A stretch of DNA of 37,660 nt, taken from Lelliottia wanjuensis (lineage in GTDB: Bacteria > Pseudomonadota > Gammaproteobacteria > Enterobacterales > Enterobacteriaceae). Within the stretch, counting starts at the first letter, position 1, and every line of letters starts with the position of its first letter. The stretch is from contig NZ_JASSOT010000075.1 of NCBI RefSeq assembly GCF_030238365.1, forward strand, positions 1 through 37,660, read 5' to 3'. Made by a program: the position numbers and the translations under genes. Shown here one piece after another: positions 1 to 8,913 of the stretch. A model generated the notes under the pieces. The model was not told the origin of the DNA. It did no database searches and worked only from the letters and a program-made list of their open reading frames with translations.

Positions 1-155
1 GGTTACCGGGGCATAATCTCTCCCACGGGCTCAGTGGCACCAGGGCCGGGTGATGCTCACCGGTAACCTCCCGATGATCAGTCGGGGATCTTCTCCGCAG
101 AAGCGGAGAAGATCAAGACATAAGGGTCGGGGTGAGGGCATCAGCCCGCACGTCA
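1..155. other. Gene-free stretch downstream of argH with nested inverted repeats
   Basis: No credible gene is seen. A perfect 12-bp stem (87-98 with 103-114, loop AGAA) lies just past the argH stop, but no T-run follows on either strand, so it is not a classical intrinsic terminator. A second inverted repeat pairs 1-9 (GGTTACCGG) with 60-68 (CCGGTAACC). Bases 46-53 can also pair imperfectly with 57-63, so the two folds compete. The stretch 124-141 resembles one arm of the GGGTGAGGGC repeat family found elsewhere in the window. In E. coli this side of argH faces oxyS/oxyR; nothing resembling the OxyS RNA is recognisable here. Confidence 0.5.
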
Positions 156-1529
156 TTAAATCAACCGATCTTTCGCATCCGCAATCGCCTGTGCCACCTG
201 CTTCGGCGACACACCGCCTTTCGCCGCACGCTTATCCAGACAGGATTGCAGGGACAAAATCGGATAGACATCCTCGCCAATCACCGCGCTGAATTTCTGC
301 AGATCGGCAAGCGTAAGATCTTCCAGCGGTTTGCCCTGACGAATCGCCTCCACCACCGCTTCGCCCACAATGTGGTGCGCTTCACGGAACGGCACGCCTT
401 TGGCGACCAGATAATCCGCCAGCTCCGTGGAGTTCGCATAACCCTGCTGCGCCGCTTCCTGGCAGCGCGGACGTTTCACCTGAATGCCGTCCAGCACCAA
501 TGCGCCCATATGCAGGCAATCCAGCCAGGTGTCGAGGGCGTCGAACAGCCCTTCTTTATCTTCCTGCATATCTTTGTTGTAGGCCAACGGCAGACCTTTC
601 AGGGTCATCATCATGCCGGTCAGCGCGCCCTGCACGCGGCCACATTTGCCGCGGATCAGCTCCAGCGCATCCGGGTTTTTCTTCTGTGGCATCAGGGAAG
701 AGCCGGATGTCACACGGTCGGACAGCTCAACAAACCCGGCTTCACCCGAGTTGAAGAAAATCAGATCTTCGGCAAAGCGCGACAGATGCACCATGCCAAT
801 AGAGGCGTTCGACAGCAGCTCCAGCACGTGGTCGCGATCGGAAACGCTATCCAGGCTGTTGCGAGTGGCAGAGGCAAAGCCCAACCAGCCGGCCAGCTGT
901 TCACGGTCGATTTCATAGGCGGTTCCGGCCAGCGCGCCGCTGCCGAGCGGGCTCACGTCCAGACGCTTCAGGGTATCCTGCAAACGGCTCTCGTCACGCG
1001 CCAGCATCTCAACGTACGCCAGACACCAGTGCGCAAAGGTCACCGGCTGCGCGCGCTGCAGGTGGGTATAGCCCGGCATCACCGCGTCCTGGTTGTTGTG
1101 CGCAGTTTCCACCAGCGCACTCTGCAGCTGACGGTTCGCCGACAGCAGTTCTACCACGGTATCTTTGCACCACAGCTTCAGGTCAGTCGCGACCTGATCG
1201 TTACGGCTACGCCCGGTGTGCAGCTTTTTGCCCAACTGGCCGACTTTGTCGATCAGTTTGCCTTCCACCCAGCTGTGAATATCTTCAGCATCGCTTTCGA
1301 GGATCTGCTGCGGGTTCAGGCGAACCTCTTCCAGCAGATTATTCAGCGCCTCTTCGAGCTGCACTTGTTCGTCTGCCGTCAGCACGCCCACGGAGACCAG
1401 CGCTTTAGACCAGGCCACAGAGCCGACGATATCCTGTTCGGCCAGGCGGTAGTCGAAGCGCAAAGAGTCATTGAACTGTTTGAACCGCTGATCCGCTGCC
1501 TGTGTAAAACGCCCACCCCAAAGTGCCAT
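156..1529 (-). CDS. argH: Argininosuccinate lyase
   Basis: ArgH cleaves argininosuccinate to arginine and fumarate, the last step of arginine synthesis, as a cytosolic homotetramer. The 457-residue protein equals the usual enterobacterial length. It carries the fumarase/aspartase superfamily signature [12 protein letters not shown] at residues 276-287, whose flexible loop holds the catalytic serine. It also has the conserved TGRSRNDQ segment near residue 105 and the GYTHLQ segment near 153-158. The ATG at 1529 is preceded by AAGGAAG, a good ribosome binding site. It is the last gene of argCBH but is set apart from argB by 146 bp holding repeat palindromes, so its message level may differ from argB. 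Control is expected from the ARG boxes upstream of argC. Confidence 0.98.
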   Translation of the reverse strand: MALWGGRFTQAADQRFKQFNDSLRFDYRLAEQDIVGSVAWSKALVSVGVLTADEQVQLEEALNNLLEEVRLNPQQILESDAEDIHSWVEGKLIDKVGQLGKKLHTGRSRNDQVATDLKLWCKDTVVELLSANRQLQSALVETAHNNQDAVMPGYTHLQRAQPVTFAHWCLAYVEMLARDESRLQDTLKRLDVSPLGSGALAGTAYEIDREQLAGWLGFASATRNSLDSVSDRDHVLELLSNASIGMVHLSRFAEDLIFFNSGEAGFVELSDRVTSGSSLMPQKKNPDALELIRGKCGRVQGALTGMMMTLKGLPLAYNKDMQEDKEGLFDALDTWLDCLHMGALVLDGIQVKRPRCQEAAQQGYANSTELADYLVAKGVPFREAHHIVGEAVVEAIRQGKPLEDLTLADLQKFSAVIGEDVYPILSLQSCLDKRAAKGGVSPKQVAQAIADAKDRLI

Positions 1530-1558
1530 AACATGCTTCCTTAAATTCGGTTAGTTCT

Positions 1559-1668
1559 GTCGGGTGGCGCTTCGCACACCCAACCTGGTATTGGATTTTA
1601 TTGCCGGATGGCGCTTCGCCTACACGGCGACAAAACCGTAGGCCGGATAAGCGAAGCGCCATCCGGCA
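1559..1668. repeat. REP/BIME cluster between argB and argH
   Basis: Three units of the same palindrome family are seen: a degenerate one at 1559-1585, and two well-preserved ones at 1603-1625 and 1638-1667 in opposite orientation. The outer arms GCCGGATGGCGCTTCG and CGAAGCGCCATCCGGC are exact reverse complements, so the transcript could form one long hairpin. Such paired units (BIMEs) are known in enterobacteria to block 3' exonucleases or to bind gyrase or IHF. This one lies inside the argCBH transcript. Confidence 0.9.
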
Positions 1669-1675
1669 CAGAATG

Positions 1676-2452
1676 TTAAGCCAGAATACGCGTCCCAATC
1701 GGCGTGCCGTTAAACAGCGCCGGGAGTTGTTCCGCGTGACGCCACGAAGCGATATCCACAGGACGGCCCAGCGTGCGCGCCGCATCCAGCGCGGCGTTTA
1801 CCTTCACAATCATGCCGTCGGTGATAATGCCCTGGTCGATCAGCTGCTCGGCTTTCGCCGCCGTCATCTCGGCAATGCGCTGACCTTTTCCATCCAGAAT
1901 CCCGCTCACATCGGAGAGCAGAATCAGATCCGCGCCCAGCGTCGCCGCCAGTGCCGTGGCCGCCTGGTCGGCGTTCACGTTCATCAGCTGTCCCTCTTCG
2001 GTCACCCCGATAGAGCTCACAACCGGCAGGAAACCGCCTTCCAGCAGGGTGTTAATCAGCTTAGGTGAACCCGGCTGCGCCAGTCCAACGTGACCCAGTT
2101 CTTCGTCGAGCTGAGTCACATTTACGCTGTCACCGTCGCCCAGATACAGGCCCACGGACGCGATATGATGTTTCTTCGCCCACGCCAGCAGCGTTTTGTT
2201 CGCCGTACCCGCCAGCGCACCGGTAATGATGTCGATCTGATCGGCAGGCGTCACGCGCAGGCCATTTTTCTTCTTCACCGGCAGGTTCAGGCCTTTCATC
2301 AACTCGTCCACCACGCAGCCGCCGCCGTGGACAATCACCAGCGGACGTTGGTGTGATTCACGATAGTTCACCAGGGCAGTAAACAGACGCTCCAGGGCTT
2401 CTTCGCTGTCCAGCAGCACACCACCGAGTTTGATAATTAATGGATTCATCAT
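1676..2452 (-). CDS. argB: Acetylglutamate kinase
   Basis: ArgB phosphorylates N-acetylglutamate with ATP, the second step of arginine synthesis. The protein has the amino-acid-kinase N-terminal KLGG motif and the VIVHGGG nucleotide/substrate loop near residues 40-46. Possible starts are GTG 2455, ATG 2452 and ATG 2449. AAGG at 2457-2460 overlaps the argC stop codon and is too close to serve the GTG. ATG 2452 gives 258 residues, the length known for E. coli; ATG 2449 has better spacing and would be one residue shorter. Only six bases separate argC from argB, so translational coupling is likely. Confidence 0.97.
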   Translation of the reverse strand: MMNPLIIKLGGVLLDSEEALERLFTALVNYRESHQRPLVIVHGGGCVVDELMKGLNLPVKKKNGLRVTPADQIDIITGALAGTANKTLLAWAKKHHIASVGLYLGDGDSVNVTQLDEELGHVGLAQPGSPKLINTLLEGGFLPVVSSIGVTEEGQLMNVNADQAATALAATLGADLILLSDVSGILDGKGQRIAEMTAAKAEQLIDQGIITDGMIVKVNAALDAARTLGRPVDIASWRHAEQLPALFNGTPIGTRILA

Positions 2453-2458
2453 CACACC

Positions 2459-3463
2459 TTAAATAAGAGACTGCGTTTCGGCGAAGCCAAAACGAATATT
2501 TGCACACTGCACTGCCTGTGCGGCAGCGCCTTTGAGGAGGTTATCTTCCGCAGCCACCACGATCAGGTGTTCGCCCTGAACGGCAAAACCGATATCGCAG
2601 AATGGCAGTCCGACCACGTTTTTCAGCGCCGGAACGCCTTTGTCGTACAGACGCACCAGCGGTTTGTCGGCATACGCCTGCTGGAAGACCTCAGCCACCT
2701 GCTCTTTGGTCACGCCCGGTTTCAGGCGGCAGGTGATGGTTTCCAGGATCCCGCGCGGGAAGTTGCCCAGATGCGGGGTGAAAATCACCTCCGCACCCAG
2801 GTGAGTGGTGATTTCCGGGTGATGACGGTGATTAAACACGCCATACGGCTGCAGGCTCACTTCGCAGAAACTGTTGGAAATCGTCGCCTTGCGCCCGGCA
2901 CCGCTCACGCCACTGGTGGCGTTGATCACCGGCCACTGATTCAGATCCAGCAGGCCCGCGTCGATCAAAGGTTTGAGGGAAAGCTGCGCCGCCGTCGGGT
3001 AGCACCCTGGCACGGCAATCAGATTAGCTTCTTTCAGCTTCTCCGCGCTCCACTCCGCCAGACCATAAACCGCTTTTTTAAGCAGATCCGGGTGCTGGTG
3101 AGTAAAGCCGTAATATTTTTCATAGAAGGCACTGTCGTTGACGCGGAACGCGCCAGAGAGATCAAAGACCACACAGCCGGCTGCGAGGAACTGCGGCGCG
3201 AGGTCATGGCTGACTTCGTGCGCGGTGGCTAAAAACACCACGTCCACACCGTCGGTAAACTCGCTGATGTCGGACATCGGCTGCAACGGCAGATCCACGA
3301 TTCCCTTAAGCTGCGGATGCAAATCGGAAATTAATTTTCCCGCATCATTGCTTTGCGCTGATACGGTCAAAGCGGTTATGGTCATATGAGGATGGCGATT
3401 CACGTAGCTTACTAGCTCTGCGCCCGCATAACCGCTAGCGCCCACAATCAGCGTATTCAACAT
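2459..3463 (-). CDS. argC: N-acetyl-gamma-glutamyl-phosphate reductase
   Basis: ArgC reduces N-acetylglutamyl-phosphate to the semialdehyde with NADPH, the third step of arginine synthesis. The 334-residue protein opens with the dinucleotide-binding motif GASGYAG (residues 8-14). The active-site cysteine is Cys154 in the family signature VPGCYPT. It is the first gene of argCBH. Its ATG is preceded by AAGGAA, and upstream lies the divergent argC-argE control region with two ARG boxes. Confidence 0.98.
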   Translation of the reverse strand: MLNTLIVGASGYAGAELVSYVNRHPHMTITALTVSAQSNDAGKLISDLHPQLKGIVDLPLQPMSDISEFTDGVDVVFLATAHEVSHDLAPQFLAAGCVVFDLSGAFRVNDSAFYEKYYGFTHQHPDLLKKAVYGLAEWSAEKLKEANLIAVPGCYPTAAQLSLKPLIDAGLLDLNQWPVINATSGVSGAGRKATISNSFCEVSLQPYGVFNHRHHPEITTHLGAEVIFTPHLGNFPRGILETITCRLKPGVTKEQVAEVFQQAYADKPLVRLYDKGVPALKNVVGLPFCDIGFAVQGEHLIVVAAEDNLLKGAAAQAVQCANIRFGFAETQSLI

Positions 3464-3486
3464 CGGGTTCCTTTACGATCAACGTT

Positions 3487-3525
3487 AGTGTATTTTTATT
3501 CACATTTAGTGCATGAATATTGATA
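3487..3525. promoter_or_regulatory. Two ARG boxes (ArgR operator) between argC and argE
   Basis: Two 18-bp sites, AGTGTATTTTTATTCACA (3487-3504) and AGTGCATGAATATTGATA (3508-3525), are separated by exactly 3 bp. They resemble the ArgR consensus WNTGAATWWWWATTCANW; the first is the closer match. A pair of boxes 3 bp apart is the classic arrangement bound by one ArgR hexamer with arginine as co-repressor. The position in the 88-bp divergent gap means it should repress both argCBH and argE. Confidence 0.88.
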
Positions 3526-3551
3526 CTATCACGACCTAAGGTATGTCAACA

Positions 3552-4703
3552 ATGAAAATGAATTTACCACCCTTTATCGAGATTTACCGCGCCCTGATTG
3601 CCACGCCGTCCATCAGTGCGACCGAAGAAGCGCTCGACCAGAGCAATGAGTCTTTAATCAATTTACTGGCTGGCTGGTTTAGCGAACTCGGGTTTAAGGT
3701 GGAAGTTCAACCCGTTCCAGGCACCCGCAATAAATTCAATCTGCTGGCCAGCACCGGAGAAGGCGCAGGCGGCCTGCTGCTCGCCGGGCATACGGATACC
3801 GTTCCCTTCGATGATGGCCGCTGGACGCGCGATCCCTTCACCCTGACTGAGCATGACAACAAGCTCTACGGGCTGGGCACGGCGGACATGAAAGGCTTCT
3901 TCGCCTTTATTCTCGATGCCCTGCGTGACGTTGACGTGAAGACCCTGAAAAAGCCGCTCTATATTCTGGCGACCGCCGATGAAGAGACCAGCATGGCAGG
4001 CGCGCGCTATTTCTCTGAAAACACCGCCCTGCGCCCGGACTGCGCCATCATCGGCGAGCCGACTTCCCTGCAGCCGATTCGCGCCCACAAAGGCCATATT
4101 TCTACCGCCGTACGCGTGATGGGCCAGTCCGGCCACTCCAGCGATCCGGCCCGCGGCGTCAACGCCATCGAACTGATGCACGATGCGATTGGCCGCATCA
4201 TGCAGCTGCGCGACTCCCTGAAAGAGCGTTATCACCACGACTCTTTCACCGTGCCGTACCCGACGCTGAACCTCGGCAGCCTGCACGGCGGGGATGCCTC
4301 CAACCGTATCTGCGCCTGCTGCGAACTGCATATGGATATCCGCCCGCTGCCGGGTATGACCCTGAGCGATCTGGATGGTCTGCTGACAGAAGCGCTGGCT
4401 CCGGTAAGCGAGCGCTGGCCTGGCCGTCTGACCATTTCCGAGCTGCACCCGCCGATCCCAGGCTACGAATGCCCGCCGGACCACCAGCTGGTTCAGGTAG
4501 TGGAAAAACTGCTCGGCGCGCAAACCGACGTAGTGAACTACTGCACCGAAGCGCCGTTTATCCAGACCCTGTGCCCGACGCTGGTGCTCGGCCCTGGCTC
4601 CATCAATCAGGCGCACCAGCCGGATGAATATCTGGAAACCCGCTTTATTAAGCCGACCCGCGAGTTAATTACCCAGGTTGTGCATCATTTCTGCTGGCAT
4701 TAA
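3552..4703 (+). CDS. argE: Acetylornithine deacetylase
   Basis: ArgE hydrolyses N-acetylornithine to ornithine and acetate; it is a cytosolic metallopeptidase-like enzyme of family M20. Metal-site motifs are visible: GHTDT with His80 and Asp82, GTADMKG with Asp112, TADEET with Glu144/Glu145, GEPTS with Glu169, and a C-terminal histidine in NQAHQPDEY. An in-frame ATG at 3543 exists but sits one base from AAGG (3538-3541). ATG 3552 has ten bases of spacing and gives 383 residues, the E. coli length, so it is preferred. It is divergent from argCBH and shares the ARG boxes. Confidence 0.97.
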   Translation: MKMNLPPFIEIYRALIATPSISATEEALDQSNESLINLLAGWFSELGFKVEVQPVPGTRNKFNLLASTGEGAGGLLLAGHTDTVPFDDGRWTRDPFTLTEHDNKLYGLGTADMKGFFAFILDALRDVDVKTLKKPLYILATADEETSMAGARYFSENTALRPDCAIIGEPTSLQPIRAHKGHISTAVRVMGQSGHSSDPARGVNAIELMHDAIGRIMQLRDSLKERYHHDSFTVPYPTLNLGSLHGGDASNRICACCELHMDIRPLPGMTLSDLDGLLTEALAPVSERWPGRLTISELHPPIPGYECPPDHQLVQVVEKLLGAQTDVVNYCTEAPFIQTLCPTLVLGPGSINQAHQPDEYLETRFIKPTRELITQVVHHFCWH

Positions 4704-4719
4704 CGCCCCCCGCTTTTAT

Positions 4720-4757
4720 TCCCTCTCCCTGTGGGAGAGGGTTAGGGTGAGGGCACC
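4720..4757. repeat. Extragenic palindrome, CCCTCTCCC...GGGAGAGGG family
   Basis: The sequence forms a hairpin (CCCTCTCCC / GGGAGAGGG with a CTGT-type loop) followed by the tail TTAGGGTGAGGGCACC. The same unit recurs at 21683-21703 (tail missing), 37491-37525 (inverted) and 37539-37559 (cut short). It lies 17 bp after the argE stop and may also end argE transcription. Confidence 0.85.
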
Positions 4758-4869
4758 AAAACGCATGATCCCCATCACATTCTCATAAGCATCTCTTATC
4801 TGACGCGAAGCGAATTAAATTTCGTAAATTGCCCACATTTATTCGTTTGCTGAACCGTTTTCGCAGCAA

Positions 4870-4900
4870 TTGACGACGGGGGTTTTACGTGGCTTTATAA
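4870..4900 (+). promoter_or_regulatory. Candidate ppc promoter
   Basis: A -35-like TTGACG at 4870-4875 and a -10-like TTTATA at 4894-4899 are 18 bp apart. Transcription from about 4907 would give a leader of roughly 70 nt before ppc. This is a reading by eye, without start-site evidence. Confidence 0.5.
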
Positions 4901-4917
4901 AGGGAGATGACAAATAA

Positions 4918-4956
4918 ATGTCCAAAAGTTTTCTGAATGGGCATAAACAAAAATGA
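4918..4956 (+). CDS. Possible 12-codon leader ORF upstream of ppc
   Basis: ATG at 4918 opens a reading frame of 12 codons (MSKSFLNGHKQK) ending in TGA at 4956, 18 bases before the ppc start. AGGGAG at 4901-4906 lies about 11 bases upstream, a rather long but possible spacing. Nothing marks it as a known leader peptide, and a short ORF of this size can arise by chance. Confidence 0.2.
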   Translation: MSKSFLNGHKQK

Positions 4957-4974
4957 TGGGGTGACTGGGTTTTT

Positions 4975-7626
4975 ATGAACGAACAATATTCCGCGTTGCG
5001 TAGTAATGTCAGTATGCTCGGCAAAGTGCTGGGAGATACCATCAAGGACGCGCTGGGAGAGAACATTCTCGACCGCGTTGAAACCATCCGTAAGCTGTCC
5101 AAATCCTCCCGTGCAGGAAATGAAGCGAACCGCCAGGAGCTGCTCACCACCCTGCAGAACCTGTCCAACGACGAGCTGCTGCCCGTCGCGCGCGCGTTCA
5201 GCCAGTTCCTGAATCTGGCTAACACCGCCGAGCAGTACCACAGCATTTCGCCAAACGGCGAGGCTGCCAGCAACCCGGAAGTGATTGCCCGCACCCTCAG
5301 AAAACTCAAAGACCAGCCCGACCTCAACGAAGAGACCATCAAAAAAGCGGTGGAATCCCTGTCGCTGGAACTGGTGCTGACCGCACACCCGACCGAGATC
5401 ACCCGTCGTACGCTGATCCACAAAATGGTGGAAGTGAACAACTGCCTGAAGCAGCTGGACAACAAAGAGATCGCCGATTACGAGCGTAACCAGCTGATGC
5501 GTCGTCTGCGCCAGCTGATTGCCCAGTCCTGGCACACGGATGAAATTCGTAAATACCGCCCAAGCCCGGTCGATGAAGCCAAATGGGGCTTTGCGGTCGT
5601 GGAAAACAGCCTGTGGGAAGGCGTGCCAAACTACCTGCGTGAGCTCAACGAACAGCTCGAAGAGAACCTGGGCTATCGCCTGCCGGTCGATTTTGTCCCG
5701 GTCCGCTTCACCTCCTGGATGGGTGGTGACCGCGACGGTAACCCGAACGTCACCGCGGAAATCACCCGCCACGTCCTGCTCCTGAGCCGCTGGAAAGCCA
5801 CCGACCTGTTCCTGAAAGATATTCAGATCCTAATCTCTGAGCTGTCGATGGTGGAAGCTACGCCAGAGCTGCTGGAGCTGGTCGGCGAAGAGGGCGCCAG
5901 TGAGCCGTACCGCTATCTGATGAAAAACCTGCGCAGTCAGCTGCTGGCCACCCAAGCCTGGCTGGAAGCGCGTCTGAAAGGCCAGCGTCTGCCAAAACCG
6001 GCGGGCCTGCTGAGCCAGAACGAACAGCTGTGGGACCCGCTGTACGCCTGCTATAAATCACTGCAGGCCTGCGGCATGGGCATCATCGCCAACGGCGAGC
6101 TGCTCGACACCCTGCGCCGCGTGAAGTGTTTCGGCGTGCCGCTGGTGCGAATCGATGTGCGCCAGGAAAGCACCCGCCACACCGAAGCGCTAGGTGAACT
6201 GACCCGCTATCTCGGCATCGGCGACTATGAAAGCTGGTCCGAAGCCGACAAGCAGGCCTTCCTGATCCGCGAACTGAACTCCAAGCGCCCGCTTCTGCCG
6301 CGCAGCTGGGAACCCAGCGAAGAGACCAGCGAAGTGCTCAACACCTGCAAGGCGATCGTCGACGCGCCGAAAGGATCCGTTGCCGCCTATGTGATCTCCA
6401 TGGCGAAGACGCCGTCCGACGTGCTGGCCGTGCATCTGTTACTGAAAGAAGCTGGTATCAGCTTTGCGCTGCCGGTGGCGCCGCTGTTTGAAACCCTCGA
6501 CGACCTGAACAACGCTAACGACGTGATGACCCAGCTGCTGAACATCGACTGGTATCGCGGCTTTATTCAGGGCAAACAGATGGTGATGATTGGCTATTCC
6601 GACTCCGCAAAAGACGCGGGCGTGATGGCAGCCTCCTGGGCGCAGTATCAGGCGCAGTATGCACTGATCAAAACCTGCGAAAAAGCGGGTATCGAACTGA
6701 CGCTGTTCCACGGTCGCGGTGGCTCTATCGGTCGCGGCGGTGCTCCGGCTCACGCAGCACTGCTGTCGCAACCGCCGGGCAGCCTGAAGGGCGGCCTGCG
6801 CGTCACCGAGCAGGGCGAGATGATCCGCTTCAAATACGGTCTGCCGGAAGTGACCATCAGCAGTCTGTCGCTCTACACCAGCGCGATTCTGGAAGCCAAC
6901 CTGCTGCCACCGCCGGAGCCAAAAGACGCCTGGCGTCATATCATGGACGAGCTGTCGGACATCTCCTGCGATCTGTATCGTGGCTACGTGCGTGAAAACA
7001 AAGACTTCGTGCCGTACTTCCGCTCAGCAACGCCTGAGCAGGAGCTGGGCAAACTGCCGCTCGGTTCACGTCCGGCGAAACGTCGTCCTACCGGCGGGGT
7101 GGAATCCCTGCGCGCCATTCCGTGGATCTTCGCCTGGACGCAAAACCGTCTGATGCTGCCCGCCTGGCTGGGTGCCGGTGCGGCGCTGCAAAAAGTGGTC
7201 GAAGACGGCAAGCAAAGCGAGCTGGAAACCATGTGCCGCGACTGGCCGTTCTTCTCTACCCGTCTGGGGATGCTGGAGATGGTGTTCTCGAAAGCCGACC
7301 TGTGGCTGGCGGAATACTACGACCAGCGCCTTGTTAAACAGGAACTCTGGGGTCTGGGTAAAGAGCTGCGCGAACTGCTGGAAGGTGATATTAAAGTGGT
7401 GCTGGCGATCGCCAACGATTCACATCTGATGGAAGATTTACCGTGGATTGCCGAGTCCATCCAGCTGCGTAATATTTACACCGACCCGCTGAACGTACTC
7501 CAGGCAGAGCTGCTGCACCGCTCCCGTCAGGCGGAAGAAGCAGGCAAAGAACCGGACCCTCGCGTGGAGCAAGCGCTGATGGTCACCATCGCCGGCGTCG
7601 CCGCTGGCATGCGTAACACGGGCTAA
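4975..7626 (+). CDS. ppc: Phosphoenolpyruvate carboxylase
   Basis: PEP carboxylase adds bicarbonate to phosphoenolpyruvate to give oxaloacetate, replenishing the TCA cycle; it is an allosteric cytosolic tetramer activated by acetyl-CoA and inhibited by aspartate. Its 883 residues equal the E. coli enzyme. Catalytic His138 is seen in [10 protein letters not shown] and Lys546 in [10 protein letters not shown]. The glycine-rich substrate loop [11 protein letters not shown] follows near residue 580. The conserved C-terminus MRNTG is intact. The ATG at 4975 has only a distant G-rich ribosome binding site (4958-4963). It follows argE on the same strand but has its own 270-bp upstream gap. Confidence 0.98.
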   Translation: MNEQYSALRSNVSMLGKVLGDTIKDALGENILDRVETIRKLSKSSRAGNEANRQELLTTLQNLSNDELLPVARAFSQFLNLANTAEQYHSISPNGEAASNPEVIARTLRKLKDQPDLNEETIKKAVESLSLELVLTAHPTEITRRTLIHKMVEVNNCLKQLDNKEIADYERNQLMRRLRQLIAQSWHTDEIRKYRPSPVDEAKWGFAVVENSLWEGVPNYLRELNEQLEENLGYRLPVDFVPVRFTSWMGGDRDGNPNVTAEITRHVLLLSRWKATDLFLKDIQILISELSMVEATPELLELVGEEGASEPYRYLMKNLRSQLLATQAWLEARLKGQRLPKPAGLLSQNEQLWDPLYACYKSLQACGMGIIANGELLDTLRRVKCFGVPLVRIDVRQESTRHTEALGELTRYLGIGDYESWSEADKQAFLIRELNSKRPLLPRSWEPSEETSEVLNTCKAIVDAPKGSVAAYVISMAKTPSDVLAVHLLLKEAGISFALPVAPLFETLDDLNNANDVMTQLLNIDWYRGFIQGKQMVMIGYSDSAKDAGVMAASWAQYQAQYALIKTCEKAGIELTLFHGRGGSIGRGGAPAHAALLSQPPGSLKGGLRVTEQGEMIRFKYGLPEVTISSLSLYTSAILEANLLPPPEPKDAWRHIMDELSDISCDLYRGYVRENKDFVPYFRSATPEQELGKLPLGSRPAKRRPTGGVESLRAIPWIFAWTQNRLMLPAWLGAGAALQKVVEDGKQSELETMCRDWPFFSTRLGMLEMVFSKADLWLAEYYDQRLVKQELWGLGKELRELLEGDIKVVLAIANDSHLMEDLPWIAESIQLRNIYTDPLNVLQAELLHRSRQAEEAGKEPDPRVEQALMVTIAGVAAGMRNTG

Positions 7627-7633
7627 TCAGTTT

Positions 7634-7700
7634 GCCGGATGGCGCTTGCGCTTATCCGGCCTACGGCTTTGTAGGCCCGGCAAGCGCAGCGCTGCCGGGC
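7634..7700. repeat. REP pair (BIME) between ppc and yijO
   Basis: Two palindromic units in opposite orientation, GCCGGATGGCGCTTGCGC... and GTAGGCCCGGCAAGCGC..., occupy 67 of the 94 bases between the ppc stop and the preferred yijO start. The right edge is only 20 bp from the yijO ATG. Confidence 0.88.
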
Positions 7701-7720
7701 AATACTTCGGTATTCACACC

Positions 7721-8569
7721 ATGCAATACGATATCAGCCAGATCCTGACCGACCTGATAAACGGCGGTTTACCGCTCCAACAAGTGCATTTCGCTAACCC
7801 CACGTCTCCCCCACCAGAGCTGGCCCTGCAGGTCGATTTTCCGCGTCTGGAGATCCTACTCGAAGGCTCCGTGCAGGACGCCTCGACGGGCGTTTTGCAC
7901 CCAAATGATGTTCTGTACGTCCCGGCGGGCGGCTGGAACTTCCCGCAATGGCAGCAGCCTGCAACCGCCCTGAGCATTCTGTTCGGCAAGCAGCAGCTGG
8001 GTTTTAGCCTGGTGCAGTGGGATGGTGTTGCCCTGCTTAATCTGGCGAAACAACACGTGGCCCGCCGTGGCCCACGCATTGGCTCTTTCCTGCTGCAAAC
8101 GCTGCATGAAATGCAGATGCAACCCCAGGAGCAGCAAACCGCACGCCTGATTACCTTAAGTCTGCTGAGCCATTGTACCGACCTGCTGGGCAGTCAGATC
8201 CAGACCGCCTCTCGCAGCGAAGCCTTATTCGGTGCTGTACGCGACTATATTGATGAGCACTACGCGTCACCCCTCACCCGAGAATCTGTCGCCAAAGCGT
8301 TCTATATCTCGCCCAACTATCTGTCGCATCTTTTCCAGAAGACCGGCGCGGTAGGGTTTAACGAGTATCTGACGCAAACCCGGCTGGAGCACGCGCGCCA
8401 GTTATTGAAGGGATATGATCTGAAAGTAAAAGAGATCGCGCACAGCTGCGGATTTATTGACAGTAACTATTTTTGCCGACTGTTTCGCAAGAATACGGAA
8501 CGTTCGCCGTCGGAGTATCGCCGCCAGTACCACAGCCAGCTTACCGGTAAGACGGCTAATCCAGAATAA
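7721..8569 (+). CDS. yijO: AraC-family transcriptional regulator YijO
   Basis: This is a predicted AraC/XylS-type DNA-binding regulator whose effector and targets are not established to my knowledge. The N-terminal ~170 residues are a cupin-like sensing domain. The C-terminal ~100 residues hold the paired helix-turn-helix domain: first helix set TRESVAKAFYISPNYLSHLF, second KVKEIAHSCGFIDSNYFCRL, ending in the typical SPSEYRRQY. The frame stays open upstream to 7646, but those codons translate the repeat palindromes, so ATG 7721 (282 residues, close to the E. coli length) is preferred even though its ribosome binding site is poor. The gene converges on and overlaps frwD by 14 bp, making it the nearest candidate regulator of the frw-pfl locus. 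Confidence 0.9.
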   Translation: MQYDISQILTDLINGGLPLQQVHFANPTSPPPELALQVDFPRLEILLEGSVQDASTGVLHPNDVLYVPAGGWNFPQWQQPATALSILFGKQQLGFSLVQWDGVALLNLAKQHVARRGPRIGSFLLQTLHEMQMQPQEQQTARLITLSLLSHCTDLLGSQIQTASRSEALFGAVRDYIDEHYASPLTRESVAKAFYISPNYLSHLFQKTGAVGFNEYLTQTRLEHARQLLKGYDLKVKEIAHSCGFIDSNYFCRLFRKNTERSPSEYRRQYHSQLTGKTANPE

Positions 8570-8912
8570 GCTGGGTGTGCTGCGGGGCCGATAGCATTTT
8601 ACGCGCTGCGCTCATCACTTTTTGCGGATCGCGCAGGAACGCGTTAATCCCGCACTTCACATAGCGACACTGGTCGAATCGCTCCATTCCCGCCAGCTCG
8701 ATATCGGTAATCAGCAGCACCACTTCCGCATGACGAATGTCTTCGCCAGTCAGCTCGCATTCAATACCGAGCGCCCCCTGCGTTTCGATGCGAACAGCCC
8801 ATTTTTCCTGGCCGCACAGTTTTTCCAGCCGTTCGGCGGCCATGTAGGTATGGGCGACACCGCTGACACAGGCGGTGACGGCGGCAATTCGGTGTCCCGC
8901 GATCGCTGTCAT
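8556..8912 (-). CDS. frwD: Fructose-like PTS enzyme IIB, second copy (FrwD)
   Basis: A phosphocarrier domain that passes phosphate from enzyme IIA to the sugar at the membrane IIC. The phospho-cysteine motif TACVSGVAHTYMAAE, typical of IIB-fructose domains, lies near residues 14-28. ATG 8912 with GGAGG five bases upstream gives 118 residues; an upstream TTG at 8924 falls inside that ribosome binding site and is rejected. It is the last gene of the frwC-frwB-pflD-pflC-frwD unit, one base after pflC, and its 3' end overlaps the yijO 3' end by 14 bp. It is more divergent from FrwB than a recent duplicate would be. Confidence 0.93.
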   Translation of the reverse strand: MTAIAGHRIAAVTACVSGVAHTYMAAERLEKLCGQEKWAVRIETQGALGIECELTGEDIRHAEVVLLITDIELAGMERFDQCRYVKCGINAFLRDPQKVMSAARKMLSAPQHTQLILD

Positions 8913-8913
8913 A

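Noticed and set aside
1..155. OxyS small RNA next to argH
   Set aside because: The location is right by E. coli gene order, but neither its terminator stem with T-run nor any remembered segment is recognisable.
132..1544. A 470-codon open frame on the plus strand antisense to argH
   Set aside because: It mirrors argH in a GC-rich sequence, has a His/Arg/Gln-rich composition like no known protein, and argH is complete with all motifs on the other strand. The same applies to the long antisense frames opposite ptsA (14575-15855), argE (3663-4616), katG (18446-19270), metF (20524-21540), metL (22069-23289) and priA (27329-28234).
7646..7720. N-terminal extension of YijO
   Set aside because: The codons translate the REP palindromes and no ribosome binding site fits; the homologous protein begins MQYDISQIL.
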